Assembly: GCF_006716205.1 (NCBI RefSeq)
Contig: NZ_VFOQ01000002.1
Span: 310,001 to 374,000 of the forward strand
Origin: Oryzihumus leptocrescens
GTDB lineage: Bacteria; Actinomycetota; Actinomycetes; Actinomycetales; Dermatophilaceae
Length of the DNA: 64,000 nucleotides
Reading direction: 5' to 3'
In this document: piece after piece, positions 31,817-40,174 of the stretch
Layout of the letters: the number at the start of each line of letters is the position of its first letter
Position numbering within the stretch: the first letter of the stretch is position 1
Made by a program: the position numbers and the translations under genes
The notes under the pieces: model-generated
Seen by the model: only the letters and a program-made list of their open reading frames with translations
What the model was told of the DNA's origin: nothing
Databases searched by the model: none

Positions 31817-31820
31817 TCGA
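31805..31820. promoter_or_regulatory. LexA/SOS-type box over the DUF222-HNH start
   Basis: TCGAAC-ATAC-ATTCGA differs at one base from the actinobacterial LexA consensus TCGAAC-N4-GTTCGA. It overlaps the first possible start codon of the DUF222-HNH gene. 13E12-family genes of Mycobacterium tuberculosis are known LexA targets, so SOS control fits. Confidence 0.7.
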
Positions 31821-31942
31821 CCACTGACAGGCCTCAGCCGTCATCAATGGCCGGAGGTTGAAGGACGCCTGGGGCGGCCGCGGCGTACCGAGGGGTCGCG
31901 GGGAGGTGAGGTAAAGGGTTGGTCAGGGCTGCCCGCCGACCG

Positions 31943-31972
31943 TTGACCCCGATTCTGTGACGTGAGTAACTT
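31943..31972 (+). promoter_or_regulatory. Predicted promoter of the nagZ-namZ operon
   Basis: TTGACC (31943-31948), 18 bases, then TAACTT (31967-31972). The -10 lies in GTAACTTCCG, nearly the same as GTAACCTCCG at the murQ promoter, which may mark a shared operator. Confidence 0.5.
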
Positions 31973-31985
31973 CCGCAGCGAACCC

Positions 31986-32001
31986 ACGATTCGTGAATCG
32001 T
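31986..32001. promoter_or_regulatory. Candidate operator, inverted repeat ACGATTC-GT-GAATCGT
   Basis: Perfect seven-base arms around GT, just past the expected transcription start of nagZ and 18 bases before the ATG. A bound MurR-like protein would block transcription. The motif ATCGTTGAC at its right edge recurs before murQ (37891-37899). Confidence 0.4.
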
Positions 32002-32019
32002 TGACATCCCGGAGGCGTC

Positions 32020-33822
32020 ATGCCGCAGTCCTTCCCGTCCCGACGGCTTGTCTCCGCGGCGCTTGCCGGCGGTCTCGGCCTCGCCCTCGCGGCCACTTCC
32101 GTGGCTCCCGCCCAGGCCCATGAGGAGCACGGTCCCCGCGGCCCGCTGCAGCAGGCCTTGAGCCGGATGTCTTTGGAGGAGAAGGTCGGTCAGCTCTTCG
32201 TCCAGAACGTCTACGGCTCCGACGCGACCACGCCCGACAGCCGCAACATCCCGCTCTACGGCGTGGCCAGCCCGGCCGAGGTCGTGAAGAAGTACCACCT
32301 CGGCGGCGTCATCTACTTCGCGTGGACCGACAGCGTGAAGGACCCGCAGCAGATCACCGGCCTGTCCAACGGGCTCCAGCAGGCGGCGCGGGAGAGCGGC
32401 GCCCACATCCCGCTGCTCATCGGCACCGACCAGGAGCAGGGTGTGGTCACCCGGATCGGGCCGCCGGCCACGCAGTTCCCGGGGTCCATGGCCCTCGGCG
32501 CCGGGCGCTCCACCGACGACGCGCGCACCGCCGCCGCGATCACCGGCCAGGAGCTCAAGGCCATGGGCATCACCACCGACTACGCCCCCGACGCCGACGT
32601 CAACGTCAACCCGCTCAACCCGGTGATCGGCACGCGCTCGTTCTCCTCGCACACCGACCTCGTCTCGCAGATGGTCACCGCCCAGGTGAAGGGCTACCAG
32701 GAGGACGGGCGGATCTCGGCCACGGCCAAGCACTTCCCCGGCCACGGTGACACCGCCACCGACAGCCACACCGGACTGCCGGTCATCACCCACACCCGCC
32801 AGCAGTGGGAGACGATCGACGCCCCGCCGTTCCAGGCCGCGATCAAGGCCGGGGTCGACGAGATCATGACCGCGCACCTGCTCGTGCCGGCGCTGGACCC
32901 CTCGGGTGACCCGGCGACGCTGAGCAAGCCGATCCTCACCGGCATCCTGCGCGACGAGCTCCACTACCAGGGCGTCATCACGACGGACTCCCTTGCGATG
33001 CAAGGGGTTCGCGACAAGTACGGCGACGCCGAGGTGGCGGTGCGCGCGATCCTCGCCGGCGCCGACCAGCTGCTGATGGCCCCGGCGATGGACGACGCCT
33101 ACAACGCGGTCCTGGGTGCGGTGCGCTCCGGCCGGATCAGCCACAAGCGGCTCGACGAGAGCGTCCGCCGGATCCTCACGCTGAAGTGGAAGCGCGGCGT
33201 CATCACCCACTCGTGGACCGACCCCGCCAAGGTCTCCGGCGTCGTCGGCACGCCCGCGCACCTCGCGGCCGCCGACGCCGTCACCGACCGCACCGGCACA
33301 CTGGTCGCCAACGACGACAAGACCCTGCCGTATGCAGCGGGCGGCAAGAAGGTGCTCGTCACCGGCTACGGGGTGGGCACGACGCAGACGCTGGCCGCCG
33401 GGCTCACCCGGCGCGGCGCCACGACCCAGACCGTCCAGACCGGCAGCGCGCCCAGCGACGCGGCCATCGCCTCCGCGGTGGCTGCGGCAGCCGACAAGGA
33501 CGCCGTCGTCGTCACCACGATGAAGGCCTGGGACACCACGGTCACCGACCCCAAGGCCGGTCAGCAGCGGCTCGTCCAGCAGCTGCTCGCCACCGGCAAG
33601 CCGGTCATCGTCGTCGCGGTCCGCGACCCCTACGACATCGCCTACCTGCCGGGCGTGAAGACCTACCTGGCGACCTACTCCTACAGCCCGGTGGCGATCG
33701 AGTCCGCGGTGCGGCTCATCACCGGCGAGGTCGCGCCGAGCGGCACGCTCCCCGTCGACATCCCGGCCAAGGGTGACCCGCAGTCGGTCCTCTACCCCTT
33801 CGGCCACGGCCTCACCTACTGA
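32020..33822 (+). CDS. nagZ: Exported GH3 beta-N-acetylglucosaminidase, NagZ type
   Basis: A 600-residue two-domain glycosidase with an export signal (SRRLVSAALAGGLGLALAATS, cleavage probably after AQA). Family 3 motifs: KHFPGHGDT at 237-245 with the Asp248-His250 acid/base dyad (DSH) and the nucleophile Asp323 in TTDSLAM. A C-terminal alpha/beta-sandwich domain makes it like B. subtilis NagZ (YbbD) rather than the one-domain Gram-negative form. It should release terminal GlcNAc from wall fragments outside the cell. GGAGG lies four bases before the ATG. It opens the MurNAc cluster. Confidence 0.92.
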   Translation: MPQSFPSRRLVSAALAGGLGLALAATSVAPAQAHEEHGPRGPLQQALSRMSLEEKVGQLFVQNVYGSDATTPDSRNIPLYGVASPAEVVKKYHLGGVIYFAWTDSVKDPQQITGLSNGLQQAARESGAHIPLLIGTDQEQGVVTRIGPPATQFPGSMALGAGRSTDDARTAAAITGQELKAMGITTDYAPDADVNVNPLNPVIGTRSFSSHTDLVSQMVTAQVKGYQEDGRISATAKHFPGHGDTATDSHTGLPVITHTRQQWETIDAPPFQAAIKAGVDEIMTAHLLVPALDPSGDPATLSKPILTGILRDELHYQGVITTDSLAMQGVRDKYGDAEVAVRAILAGADQLLMAPAMDDAYNAVLGAVRSGRISHKRLDESVRRILTLKWKRGVITHSWTDPAKVSGVVGTPAHLAAADAVTDRTGTLVANDDKTLPYAAGGKKVLVTGYGVGTTQTLAAGLTRRGATTQTVQTGSAPSDAAIASAVAAAADKDAVVVTTMKAWDTTVTDPKAGQQRLVQQLLATGKPVIVVAVRDPYDIAYLPGVKTYLATYSYSPVAIESAVRLITGEVAPSGTLPVDIPAKGDPQSVLYPFGHGLTY

Positions 33823-33852
33823 CGACCCACCGACCACGAGGACGTCTCCACC

Positions 33853-35196
33853 ATGAGCGAGATCAACCGCCGCCGGCTGCTCGGCGCCGCCGGGCTCGGC
33901 CTGGCCGCACTGCCCCTGTCCGCCGCCGCGGCGCGTGCCGCAGGTGACACCCACGGCGACCCCCGCAGCGACGAGCGCGGCGACCACGGCCGCACCGGCC
34001 TCGGTCCGGGCACCGTGACCACCGGTGCGGAGCGCCAGGCCCGCGACGGCTGGTCCGAGCTGCGCGGCCAGCGGGTCGGCATCATCACCAACCCGACCGG
34101 GATCCTGCGCGACCGCCGCAGCATCGTCGACGAGATGGTCGGCTCCGGCGCCGTCAACGTGGTGGCGGTGTTCGGCCCGGAGCACGGCTTCCGCGGCACC
34201 GCCCAGGCCGGCTCGAGCGAGGGCACGAGCACCGACCCGCGCACCGGGGTCACCGTCTACGACGCCTACGGCGCCTCCGCCGAAAAGCTCGCCGGGATGT
34301 TCCGCACGGCCCGGGTCGAGACCGTGGTCTTCGACATCCAGGACGTCGGCGCGCGCTTCTACACCTACATCTGGACCATGTACACGGCCATGCGCGCCGC
34401 CGTCGCGACCGGCGCACGCTTCGTCGTCCTCGACCGGCCCAACCCGGTCGGCGGCACCGCCCGCGGTCCGATGATGACGAAGCCGTGGGAGAGCGGGGTC
34501 GGCCTCAAGGAGATCGTCCAGGCGCACGGCATGACCGTCGGCGAGCTCGCCCGCTTCTTCGGCGGTGAGTTCCTCGAGGCGGATGCTGGGGGTCGCCTCG
34601 CGGAGCTCACCGTCGTCGCCGTCCGCGGCTGGCGTCGGGACGTGCCGTATGCCGGCACCGGGCTGCCGTGGGTCATGCCCAGCCCCAACATGCCCACGCC
34701 CGACACCGCCCTGGTCTATCCGGGCATGGGCATGTTCGAGGGCACCCTGCTGTCCGAGGGGCGCGGCACGACCCGCCCGTTCGAGCTCATCGGGGCGCCG
34801 TGGGTCGACTACCGCTGGGCCGAGCGGCTCAGTGCGATGGACCTGCCCGGCACCGCCTTCCGCGAGGCCTACTTCACCCCGACCTTCAACAAGTTCGTCA
34901 ACACCGTCTGCGGCGGGGTGCAGGTCGAGGTCACCGACCCGCGCCGGTTCGACCCGCTGCGGGTCGGCGTCGAGATGCTCGTCGCGGCCAGGGCCCTCTA
35001 CCCCCAGTTCGGGTGGCGCTACGACAGCTACGACCCGGCCCGGCCCTACTGGATCGACAAGGTCACCGGCTCGACCCGCCTGCGCGACATGGTCAGCGCG
35101 GGCGCCACCGCCGACGACGTGACCGGGGCCTGGGCGCAGGAGCTCAGCGCGTTCGAGCGCGCCCGCAGGCCCTACCTGCTCTACCCCGGGGCGTGA
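33853..35196 (+). CDS. namZ: Exo-beta-N-acetylmuramidase, NamZ type (DUF1343), Tat-exported
   Basis: A 447-residue protein with a twin-arginine signal (NRRRLLGAAGLGLAALPL). The body is DUF1343 throughout (RVGIITNPTGILRDRRSIVD; VFGPEHGFRGTAQAGSS; VVFDIQDVGARFYTYIWTM). B. subtilis NamZ (YbbC), the founding member, removes MurNAc from the non-reducing end of wall glycans. It follows nagZ with a 30-base gap and GAGGACG as ribosome site, so NagZ and NamZ can strip GlcNAc and MurNAc in turn. A Tat signal implies folding before export. Confidence 0.93.
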   Translation: MSEINRRRLLGAAGLGLAALPLSAAAARAAGDTHGDPRSDERGDHGRTGLGPGTVTTGAERQARDGWSELRGQRVGIITNPTGILRDRRSIVDEMVGSGAVNVVAVFGPEHGFRGTAQAGSSEGTSTDPRTGVTVYDAYGASAEKLAGMFRTARVETVVFDIQDVGARFYTYIWTMYTAMRAAVATGARFVVLDRPNPVGGTARGPMMTKPWESGVGLKEIVQAHGMTVGELARFFGGEFLEADAGGRLAELTVVAVRGWRRDVPYAGTGLPWVMPSPNMPTPDTALVYPGMGMFEGTLLSEGRGTTRPFELIGAPWVDYRWAERLSAMDLPGTAFREAYFTPTFNKFVNTVCGGVQVEVTDPRRFDPLRVGVEMLVAARALYPQFGWRYDSYDPARPYWIDKVTGSTRLRDMVSAGATADDVTGAWAQELSAFERARRPYLLYPGA

Positions 35197-35203
35197 GCCG
35201 GCG

Positions 35204-36970
35204 ATGGCCCCACGACGCACCCTCGGCGCCGGCCTGCTCGCCCTCGTGGTTGGCTGCTCGCTGATGGCCAGCACCCCCGCGACCGCCTCCACCGCCGCGA
35301 GCGCGCACGCCCACGACGACGCCCGCCGCAGCGGCCGGTTCGACGCGCCCTTCACGGGCTTCGCGCCCGCCGGCACGGTGTTGCGGCAGCGCACCCCGGA
35401 GCAGCTCGGCATGGACCGCGCACCCCTCGACGCCAGCTTCGCCCGGATCCGGGGCTGGGAGGAGCCGAGCCGCTCCACCCACCCGCTGTATGCCGGGGCG
35501 GTCGCCCTCGTGGGCCACGACGGGGCCGTCGTGCGCACCGAGGCGAGCGGCTGGGCGCTGCGCTACGCCGACGCGCAGGGCACCGAGCTGCCGCGCGACC
35601 AGTGGCAGCCGATGCGCGAGGACACCCTCTTCGACCTGGCCTCGGTGTCCAAGCTGTTCACCTCGATCATGGTGATGCAGCAGGTCGAGCGCGGCGCGAT
35701 CGACCTCGACGCCCCGGTCGCGACCTACCTGCCGGCGTTCGCCGCCAACGGCAAGGACGCCATCACGGTGCGCCAGCTGCTGACGCACACCTCGGGCCTG
35801 CCGGCCTGGCTGCCGCTGTGGAGCGCCCGCCCCGACAAGGCCTCCCGGATCCAGATGGTGATGGACGCCAAGCCCTCGCACGCCCCCGGCACGACCTACC
35901 TCTACTCCGACCTCAACCTCATCACGCTGGGCGTCCTCGTCGAGCGGCAGGCCGGCCAGGGCCTGGACCAGGTCCTGCGGGAGCGGGTCACCGGACCGCT
36001 GGGCATGACCGACACCGGCTACAACCCCACGGACCGCGCGCGTGCCGCGGCCACCGAGTTCGAGGCCAGCCCGCCGCGCGGGATGGTGCAGGGCGAGGTC
36101 CACGACGAGAACGCCTGGTCCCTCGGCGGCGTCGCCGGCCACGCCGGGGTGTTCTCCACCGCGCACGACCTGGCCGTCCTCGCCCAGGCGCTGCTCAACG
36201 GCGGCACCTACCGCGGCCACCGCGTCCTGAGCAAGGACAGCGTGCGCCAGATGATCACCAACATGAACCAGGCCTTCCCCGGTGACTCGCACGGCCTGGG
36301 CTTCGAGCTCGACCAGCGCTGGTACATGTCCGGCCTGTCCAGCCCGACCACCGCCGGTCACACCGGCTTCACCGGCACGTCGATCGTCATCGACTTCATG
36401 TCGCGCTCGTTCGCGATCCTGCTGACCAACCGGGTCCACCCGAGCCGCAGCTGGGGCAGCAACAACCCGGCGCGCCGGGAGATCGCGCAGGGCCTGGCGC
36501 TCTCGCTGGGCGTCGAGCCCCGGCACGGGCGGACCGAGTGGTGGAGCGGCACGGCCGACGCCACGACGGCGACGCTGACCACGCCCGTCCTGGCCGGCGC
36601 CGACCCCTCCCGGCTGTCCTTCGACCTCTTCGTCGACACCGAGGAGAGCGACCCGCTGACCCTGGAGTCCAGCACCGACGGTGGGCAGACGTGGACGCCG
36701 CTGCCGTTCACCGTGCGGGACCGCGGTGAGGTCCGCAGCACCGACGGCACGGTCGCCACCAGCGGCACCCGACGGTGGGTGCAGGCGGCCGCCGAGGTGC
36801 CGGCCGGACCGGTCCAGGTGCGGTGGCGCTACGCCACCGATGCCCTGTATGCCGGTCGCGGGGTCTTCGTCGACGGCGTCCGGGTCGTGGGCGACCGGGG
36901 GGTGCTGCTGGACTCCGAGCGCCGGCCCGATGCCCTTGTTGCGCAAGGCTGGTCCGTGGTGAGCCGGTAG
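35204..36970 (+). CDS. Exported serine hydrolase, AmiE/class C beta-lactamase-like
   Basis: A 588-residue serine hydrolase. The signal region contains VVGC (about residue 18), so it may be a lipoprotein. The active-site SxxK is S147-V-S-K150 in LASVSKLF, and a YSD motif at about residue 234 takes the Tyr-x-Asn place. In B. subtilis the matching gene amiE (ybbE) trims peptide from MurNAc, and the same role is likely. A ~160-residue C-terminal beta-rich domain (from about residue 430) is an addition over YbbE. It begins eight bases after namZ. Confidence 0.82.
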   Translation: MAPRRTLGAGLLALVVGCSLMASTPATASTAASAHAHDDARRSGRFDAPFTGFAPAGTVLRQRTPEQLGMDRAPLDASFARIRGWEEPSRSTHPLYAGAVALVGHDGAVVRTEASGWALRYADAQGTELPRDQWQPMREDTLFDLASVSKLFTSIMVMQQVERGAIDLDAPVATYLPAFAANGKDAITVRQLLTHTSGLPAWLPLWSARPDKASRIQMVMDAKPSHAPGTTYLYSDLNLITLGVLVERQAGQGLDQVLRERVTGPLGMTDTGYNPTDRARAAATEFEASPPRGMVQGEVHDENAWSLGGVAGHAGVFSTAHDLAVLAQALLNGGTYRGHRVLSKDSVRQMITNMNQAFPGDSHGLGFELDQRWYMSGLSSPTTAGHTGFTGTSIVIDFMSRSFAILLTNRVHPSRSWGSNNPARREIAQGLALSLGVEPRHGRTEWWSGTADATTATLTTPVLAGADPSRLSFDLFVDTEESDPLTLESSTDGGQTWTPLPFTVRDRGEVRSTDGTVATSGTRRWVQAAAEVPAGPVQVRWRYATDALYAGRGVFVDGVRVVGDRGVLLDSERRPDALVAQGWSVVSR

Positions 36971-36974
36971 GTCG

Positions 36975-36989
36975 TAGGGTCGAGTCGTG
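36975..36989 (+). promoter_or_regulatory. Leaderless start of murR
   Basis: TAGGGT (36975-36980) lies exactly six bases before the GTG at 36987. The gene could therefore have its own transcript in addition to read-through from nagZ. Confidence 0.5.
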
Positions 36990-37889
36990 ACCTCCACTTC
37001 GGACCCCCAGCCCGTGACCTCCCCGACCGGGGGGACGTCGCTGCTGGTGCGCCTGCGCGCCGTGCGGCCGACCCTGTCCCCCGCGGAGGACCGTGTCGCC
37101 GAACGGGTCCTGGCAGACGCCCGTGCCGCTGCCGCGCTGACGATCAGCGAGCTCGCGGCCGCCGCCGAGACGTCGGAGACCACCGTCCTGCGGTTCTGCA
37201 AGCGGCTGGGGCTGCCCGGCTACCCGCAGCTGCGCCTGGCCCTGGCCGAGGAGTCGGCCCAGCCGCGCACCGTCGCGGCGCCCAAGAGCGACATCAGCGC
37301 CGAGGACTCCGTCGACGACGTCATCCGCAAGATCGCCTTCGCCGACGCCAGCGCGGTGGAGGAGACCGCCGACCAGCTCGACCGCGCGACCCTCACCGAG
37401 GCCGCCCGGTGCATCGCCGCGGCCCGCCGGGTGGACGTGTGCGGCTCGGGGGCCAGCGCGGTCGTGGCCGCCGACCTCCAGCAGAAGCTGCACCGCATCG
37501 GCGTGGTGACGTTCGCCTGGAGCGACCCGCACATCGCCCTGACCAGTGCGGCCCTGCTGCAGGAGGGCGACGTCGCGGTGGGCGTCTCGCACAGCGGCAC
37601 GACCCGGGAGACCCTGGAGGCCCTGGAGCTGGCCAAGTCCCGCGGCGCGACGACCGTGGCCATCACCAACTTCCCGTACTCCCCGCTGGCCCGGGCCGCC
37701 GACCTGGTCCTGACCACCGCGGCCCGCGAGACCTCCCTGCGCTCGGGCGCCACCGCCAGCCGGATCGCCGCGCTGACCGTCGTGGACTGCCTCTACATCG
37801 CCGTGGCGCAGCGGAACCTGCCCGACGCGTTGCAGGCCGTGCGGTCCACCCGCAGCGCCGTCTCGGGACACCATCTCGAAAGTCATTGA
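36987..37889 (+). CDS. murR: MurR/RpiR-family transcriptional regulator
   Basis: A 300-residue regulator: an RpiR-type helix-turn-helix (about residues 20-90; ISELAAAAETSETTVLRFCKRLG) and a SIS sugar-phosphate-binding domain (about 125-270; VCGSGASAVVAADLQQKLHRIG, and GVSHSGTTRETLEAL). In E. coli MurR is released from DNA by MurNAc-6-P, the substrate of MurQ, and the same logic is expected here since murQ is next. The murQ promoter overlaps its last codons. Confidence 0.9.
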   Translation: MTSTSDPQPVTSPTGGTSLLVRLRAVRPTLSPAEDRVAERVLADARAAAALTISELAAAAETSETTVLRFCKRLGLPGYPQLRLALAEESAQPRTVAAPKSDISAEDSVDDVIRKIAFADASAVEETADQLDRATLTEAARCIAAARRVDVCGSGASAVVAADLQQKLHRIGVVTFAWSDPHIALTSAALLQEGDVAVGVSHSGTTRETLEALELAKSRGATTVAITNFPYSPLARAADLVLTTAARETSLRSGATASRIAALTVVDCLYIAVAQRNLPDALQAVRSTRSAVSGHHLESH

Positions 37890-37894
37890 CATCG

Positions 37895-37923
37895 TTGACG
37901 CGCCATTGGTGAGAAAGTAACCT
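37895..37923 (+). promoter_or_regulatory. Predicted promoter of murQ-ABC-kinase operon
   Basis: TTGACG (37895-37900), exactly 17 bases, TAACCT (37918-37923), then seven bases to the GTG of murQ, so the transcript is probably leaderless. The -10 lies in AAAGTAACCTCCGG, resembling the nagZ promoter. A second TTGACA is at 37886-37891. Confidence 0.6.
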
Positions 37924-37930
37924 CCGGGGC

Positions 37931-38896
37931 GTGATCAACGACGCGGTGCCCGGAGCTCCCGAGGTCTCGGTGACGGCTCCGACCGAGGAGCGTCACCCGG
38001 GCACGCACGCGATCGACGCGATGAGCACGCTGGAGCTGCTGCGCACGATCAACGCCGAGGACGCCCGCGTCGCCCCGGCCGTGGCGGACGTCCTGCCCGA
38101 GCTGGCCCGCGCCGTCGACGGCACCGTCGCCCGGCTCCGCTCCGGGGGCTCGGTGCACTACTTCGGCGCCGGGACCTCCGGCCGCCTGGCCGTCCTCGAC
38201 GCCGCCGAGCTGCTGCCCACGTTCAACGCCCCCGAGGGCCTGTTCGTCGCCCACCACGCCGGCGGCCCGGACGCCCTCATCCGTGCGGTGGAGAACGTCG
38301 AGGACGACGCCGCGCTCGGCGTCCGCGAGGCGGCCGCGCTGAGCCCCGGCGACGTCGCCGTCGGGGTGACCGCCTCCGGCCGCACCCCGTTCGTCGGGGG
38401 AGCGCTCGAGGCGGCCCGCGCCCGCGGCGCGCTCACCGTGCTGGTGACCGCCAACCCCCACGCCGAGCTGGCCGGGCTGGCCGACCACCTGCTGGCCCCC
38501 GACACCGGCCCCGAGGTCATCACCGGCTCCACCCGTCTCAAGGCCGGCACCGCACAGAAGCTGGTGCTCAACAGCTTCTCGACGGCCGTCATGGTCCGCC
38601 TCGGCCGCACCTGGTCCAACCTCATGGTCGACGTCGTCGCGACCAACGCCAAGCTCCGCGGTCGGGTGGTCCGCATCCTGTGCGAGGCCAGCGGCGCCGA
38701 CGAGGCCTCCGCCCGGTCCGCCCTCGTGGCGGCCGACGGCGAGCTCAAGCCCGCGCTCGTGAGCCTGCTGGCCGGCATACCGGTCGACGGGGCACGCGAG
38801 GCGATCGAGACACACCACGGGTCGGTTGCCGCAGCCTTGCGGGCCGTCCAGCACACTGCGCAGGCACACGAACAGGAGACAGGGCAATGGCAATGA
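37931..38896 (+). CDS. murQ: N-acetylmuramic acid 6-phosphate etherase MurQ
   Basis: A 321-residue SIS-domain lyase that cleaves D-lactate from MurNAc-6-P to give GlcNAc-6-P, the entry to amino-sugar catabolism. Family motifs: STLELLRTINAEDARVAPAV, the SIS loop FGAGTSGRLAVLDAAELLPTF (Glu93 corresponds to the catalytic Glu of E. coli MurQ), and GSTRLKAGTAQKLVLNSFST. Length is slightly above the usual ~300 because of a short N-terminal tail. Its end overlaps the next gene by ten bases. Confidence 0.95.
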   Translation: MINDAVPGAPEVSVTAPTEERHPGTHAIDAMSTLELLRTINAEDARVAPAVADVLPELARAVDGTVARLRSGGSVHYFGAGTSGRLAVLDAAELLPTFNAPEGLFVAHHAGGPDALIRAVENVEDDAALGVREAAALSPGDVAVGVTASGRTPFVGGALEAARARGALTVLVTANPHAELAGLADHLLAPDTGPEVITGSTRLKAGTAQKLVLNSFSTAVMVRLGRTWSNLMVDVVATNAKLRGRVVRILCEASGADEASARSALVAADGELKPALVSLLAGIPVDGAREAIETHHGSVAAALRAVQHTAQAHEQETGQWQ

Positions 38897-40164
38897 CGAA
38901 CCGACGTGGCTGGGCCGCGGTCGCGATGGTTGCGGGCGCGCTGGCGCTCTCGGCGTGCGCGCCCTCGAGCTCCTCGACCAGCGGCTCGGGCTCCGGCGGC
39001 GACACCACGATCTCGGTGTGGTCCTGGCGGACCGAGGACGTCGCGGCGTACAACGACATCTTCGCCGTCTACGAGAAGTCCCACCCCGGGGTGAAGGTCG
39101 ACTTCAAGGCGTTCAAGAACACCGAGTACAACCAGATCCTCACCACCGGCCTGGCCGGCTCCAGCGGCCCCGACGTCGCGCAGGTCCGCTCCTACGGCCA
39201 GCTCCAGCCGACCGTCGCCGCCGGCAGCCTCGTGCCGCTGGACGGCAAGGTCGACCTGTCCGGCTGGGACGCCAACGTCGTCAAGAGCGCCCAGGGCAAG
39301 GACGGCAAGACGTATGCCGTGCCGCTGGCCAAGCAGACGCTGCAGATGTTCTACAACCAGGACCTCTTCACCAAGGCCGGCGTGAAGCCGCCGACCACCT
39401 GGGCCGAGTTCGTCGACCTGAACAAGAAGCTCAAGGCCTCCGGCGTGACGCCGATGGCGGTCGGTGCCAAGGACTCCTGGACCCTGCCAATCGTGCACGA
39501 GGTCGTCGGCGCCTCGACCTTCGGCGGCGCGAGCTTCGAGAAGGCCGTGATGTCGGGGCAGAAGACCTTCGCCGACCCGGCGTGGGTGGCCTCGGTCAAG
39601 GCGATCAGCGACCTCAAGCCCTACCTGCCGGACAGCGCAGTCGGTGTGGCCTACACCGACGCCCAGGTCCTGTTCAGCTCCGGCAAGGCCGCGATGTTCC
39701 CCGGTGGCTCCTTCGAGCTCGGCTTCTTCCAGAAGCAGAACCCGGGCCTGAAGCTGGGCGTCTTCCAGGTGCCCGGCCCGGCCGAGTCGACCCCGAGCAC
39801 GCCCGGCTACGCCGACGGCTCGTTCGGCGTCTCGGCGAAGTCGGACGCCCAGAAGGCCAGCCTCGACCTGGTCAAGTGGATGTCCACCAAGGAGTTCGGC
39901 CAGCTCGTCGCCGACAAGGTCAAGCAGCTCTCCGCCGTCCCCGGCGTGACCTACAACGACCCGCTGCTCAAGCAGATGGCCGACGCCTACGCCAAGAACC
40001 CCTCGCCGTACCTGCTGCTGACCGACTTCCGCTACGGGACCCCCACCGGTACCGACCTGCTCGGCACCGGCGTCCAGGAGCTGCTGCTCGGCAAGAAGGA
40101 CGCCACCGGGGTCAGCAAGGACCTGCAGACCGGCGTCTCCCAGTGGTTCAAGCCCCAGGCCTGA
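38887..40164 (+). CDS. ABC transporter sugar-binding lipoprotein
   Basis: A 425-residue extracytoplasmic binding protein of the CUT1 type. The signal peptide ends in lipobox LSAC (Cys at about residue 22), followed by a Ser/Gly linker. The body starts TTISVWSWRTEDVAAYNDIFAVYEKSHPG, the usual opening of family-1 solute-binding proteins, and has a typical late YADGSFGVSAKSD hinge region. Position between murQ and a sugar kinase suggests MurNAc or a MurNAc-containing disaccharide as ligand. That is inference from context. Confidence 0.9.
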   Translation: MAMTNRRGWAAVAMVAGALALSACAPSSSSTSGSGSGGDTTISVWSWRTEDVAAYNDIFAVYEKSHPGVKVDFKAFKNTEYNQILTTGLAGSSGPDVAQVRSYGQLQPTVAAGSLVPLDGKVDLSGWDANVVKSAQGKDGKTYAVPLAKQTLQMFYNQDLFTKAGVKPPTTWAEFVDLNKKLKASGVTPMAVGAKDSWTLPIVHEVVGASTFGGASFEKAVMSGQKTFADPAWVASVKAISDLKPYLPDSAVGVAYTDAQVLFSSGKAAMFPGGSFELGFFQKQNPGLKLGVFQVPGPAESTPSTPGYADGSFGVSAKSDAQKASLDLVKWMSTKEFGQLVADKVKQLSAVPGVTYNDPLLKQMADAYAKNPSPYLLLTDFRYGTPTGTDLLGTGVQELLLGKKDATGVSKDLQTGVSQWFKPQA

Positions 40165-40174
40165 GAGTGAGCGC

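Noticed and set aside
31834-35538. 1234-residue minus-strand frame opposite nagZ-namZ
   Set aside because: Same reason: composition is low-complexity and it covers three well-recognised genes on the other strand.
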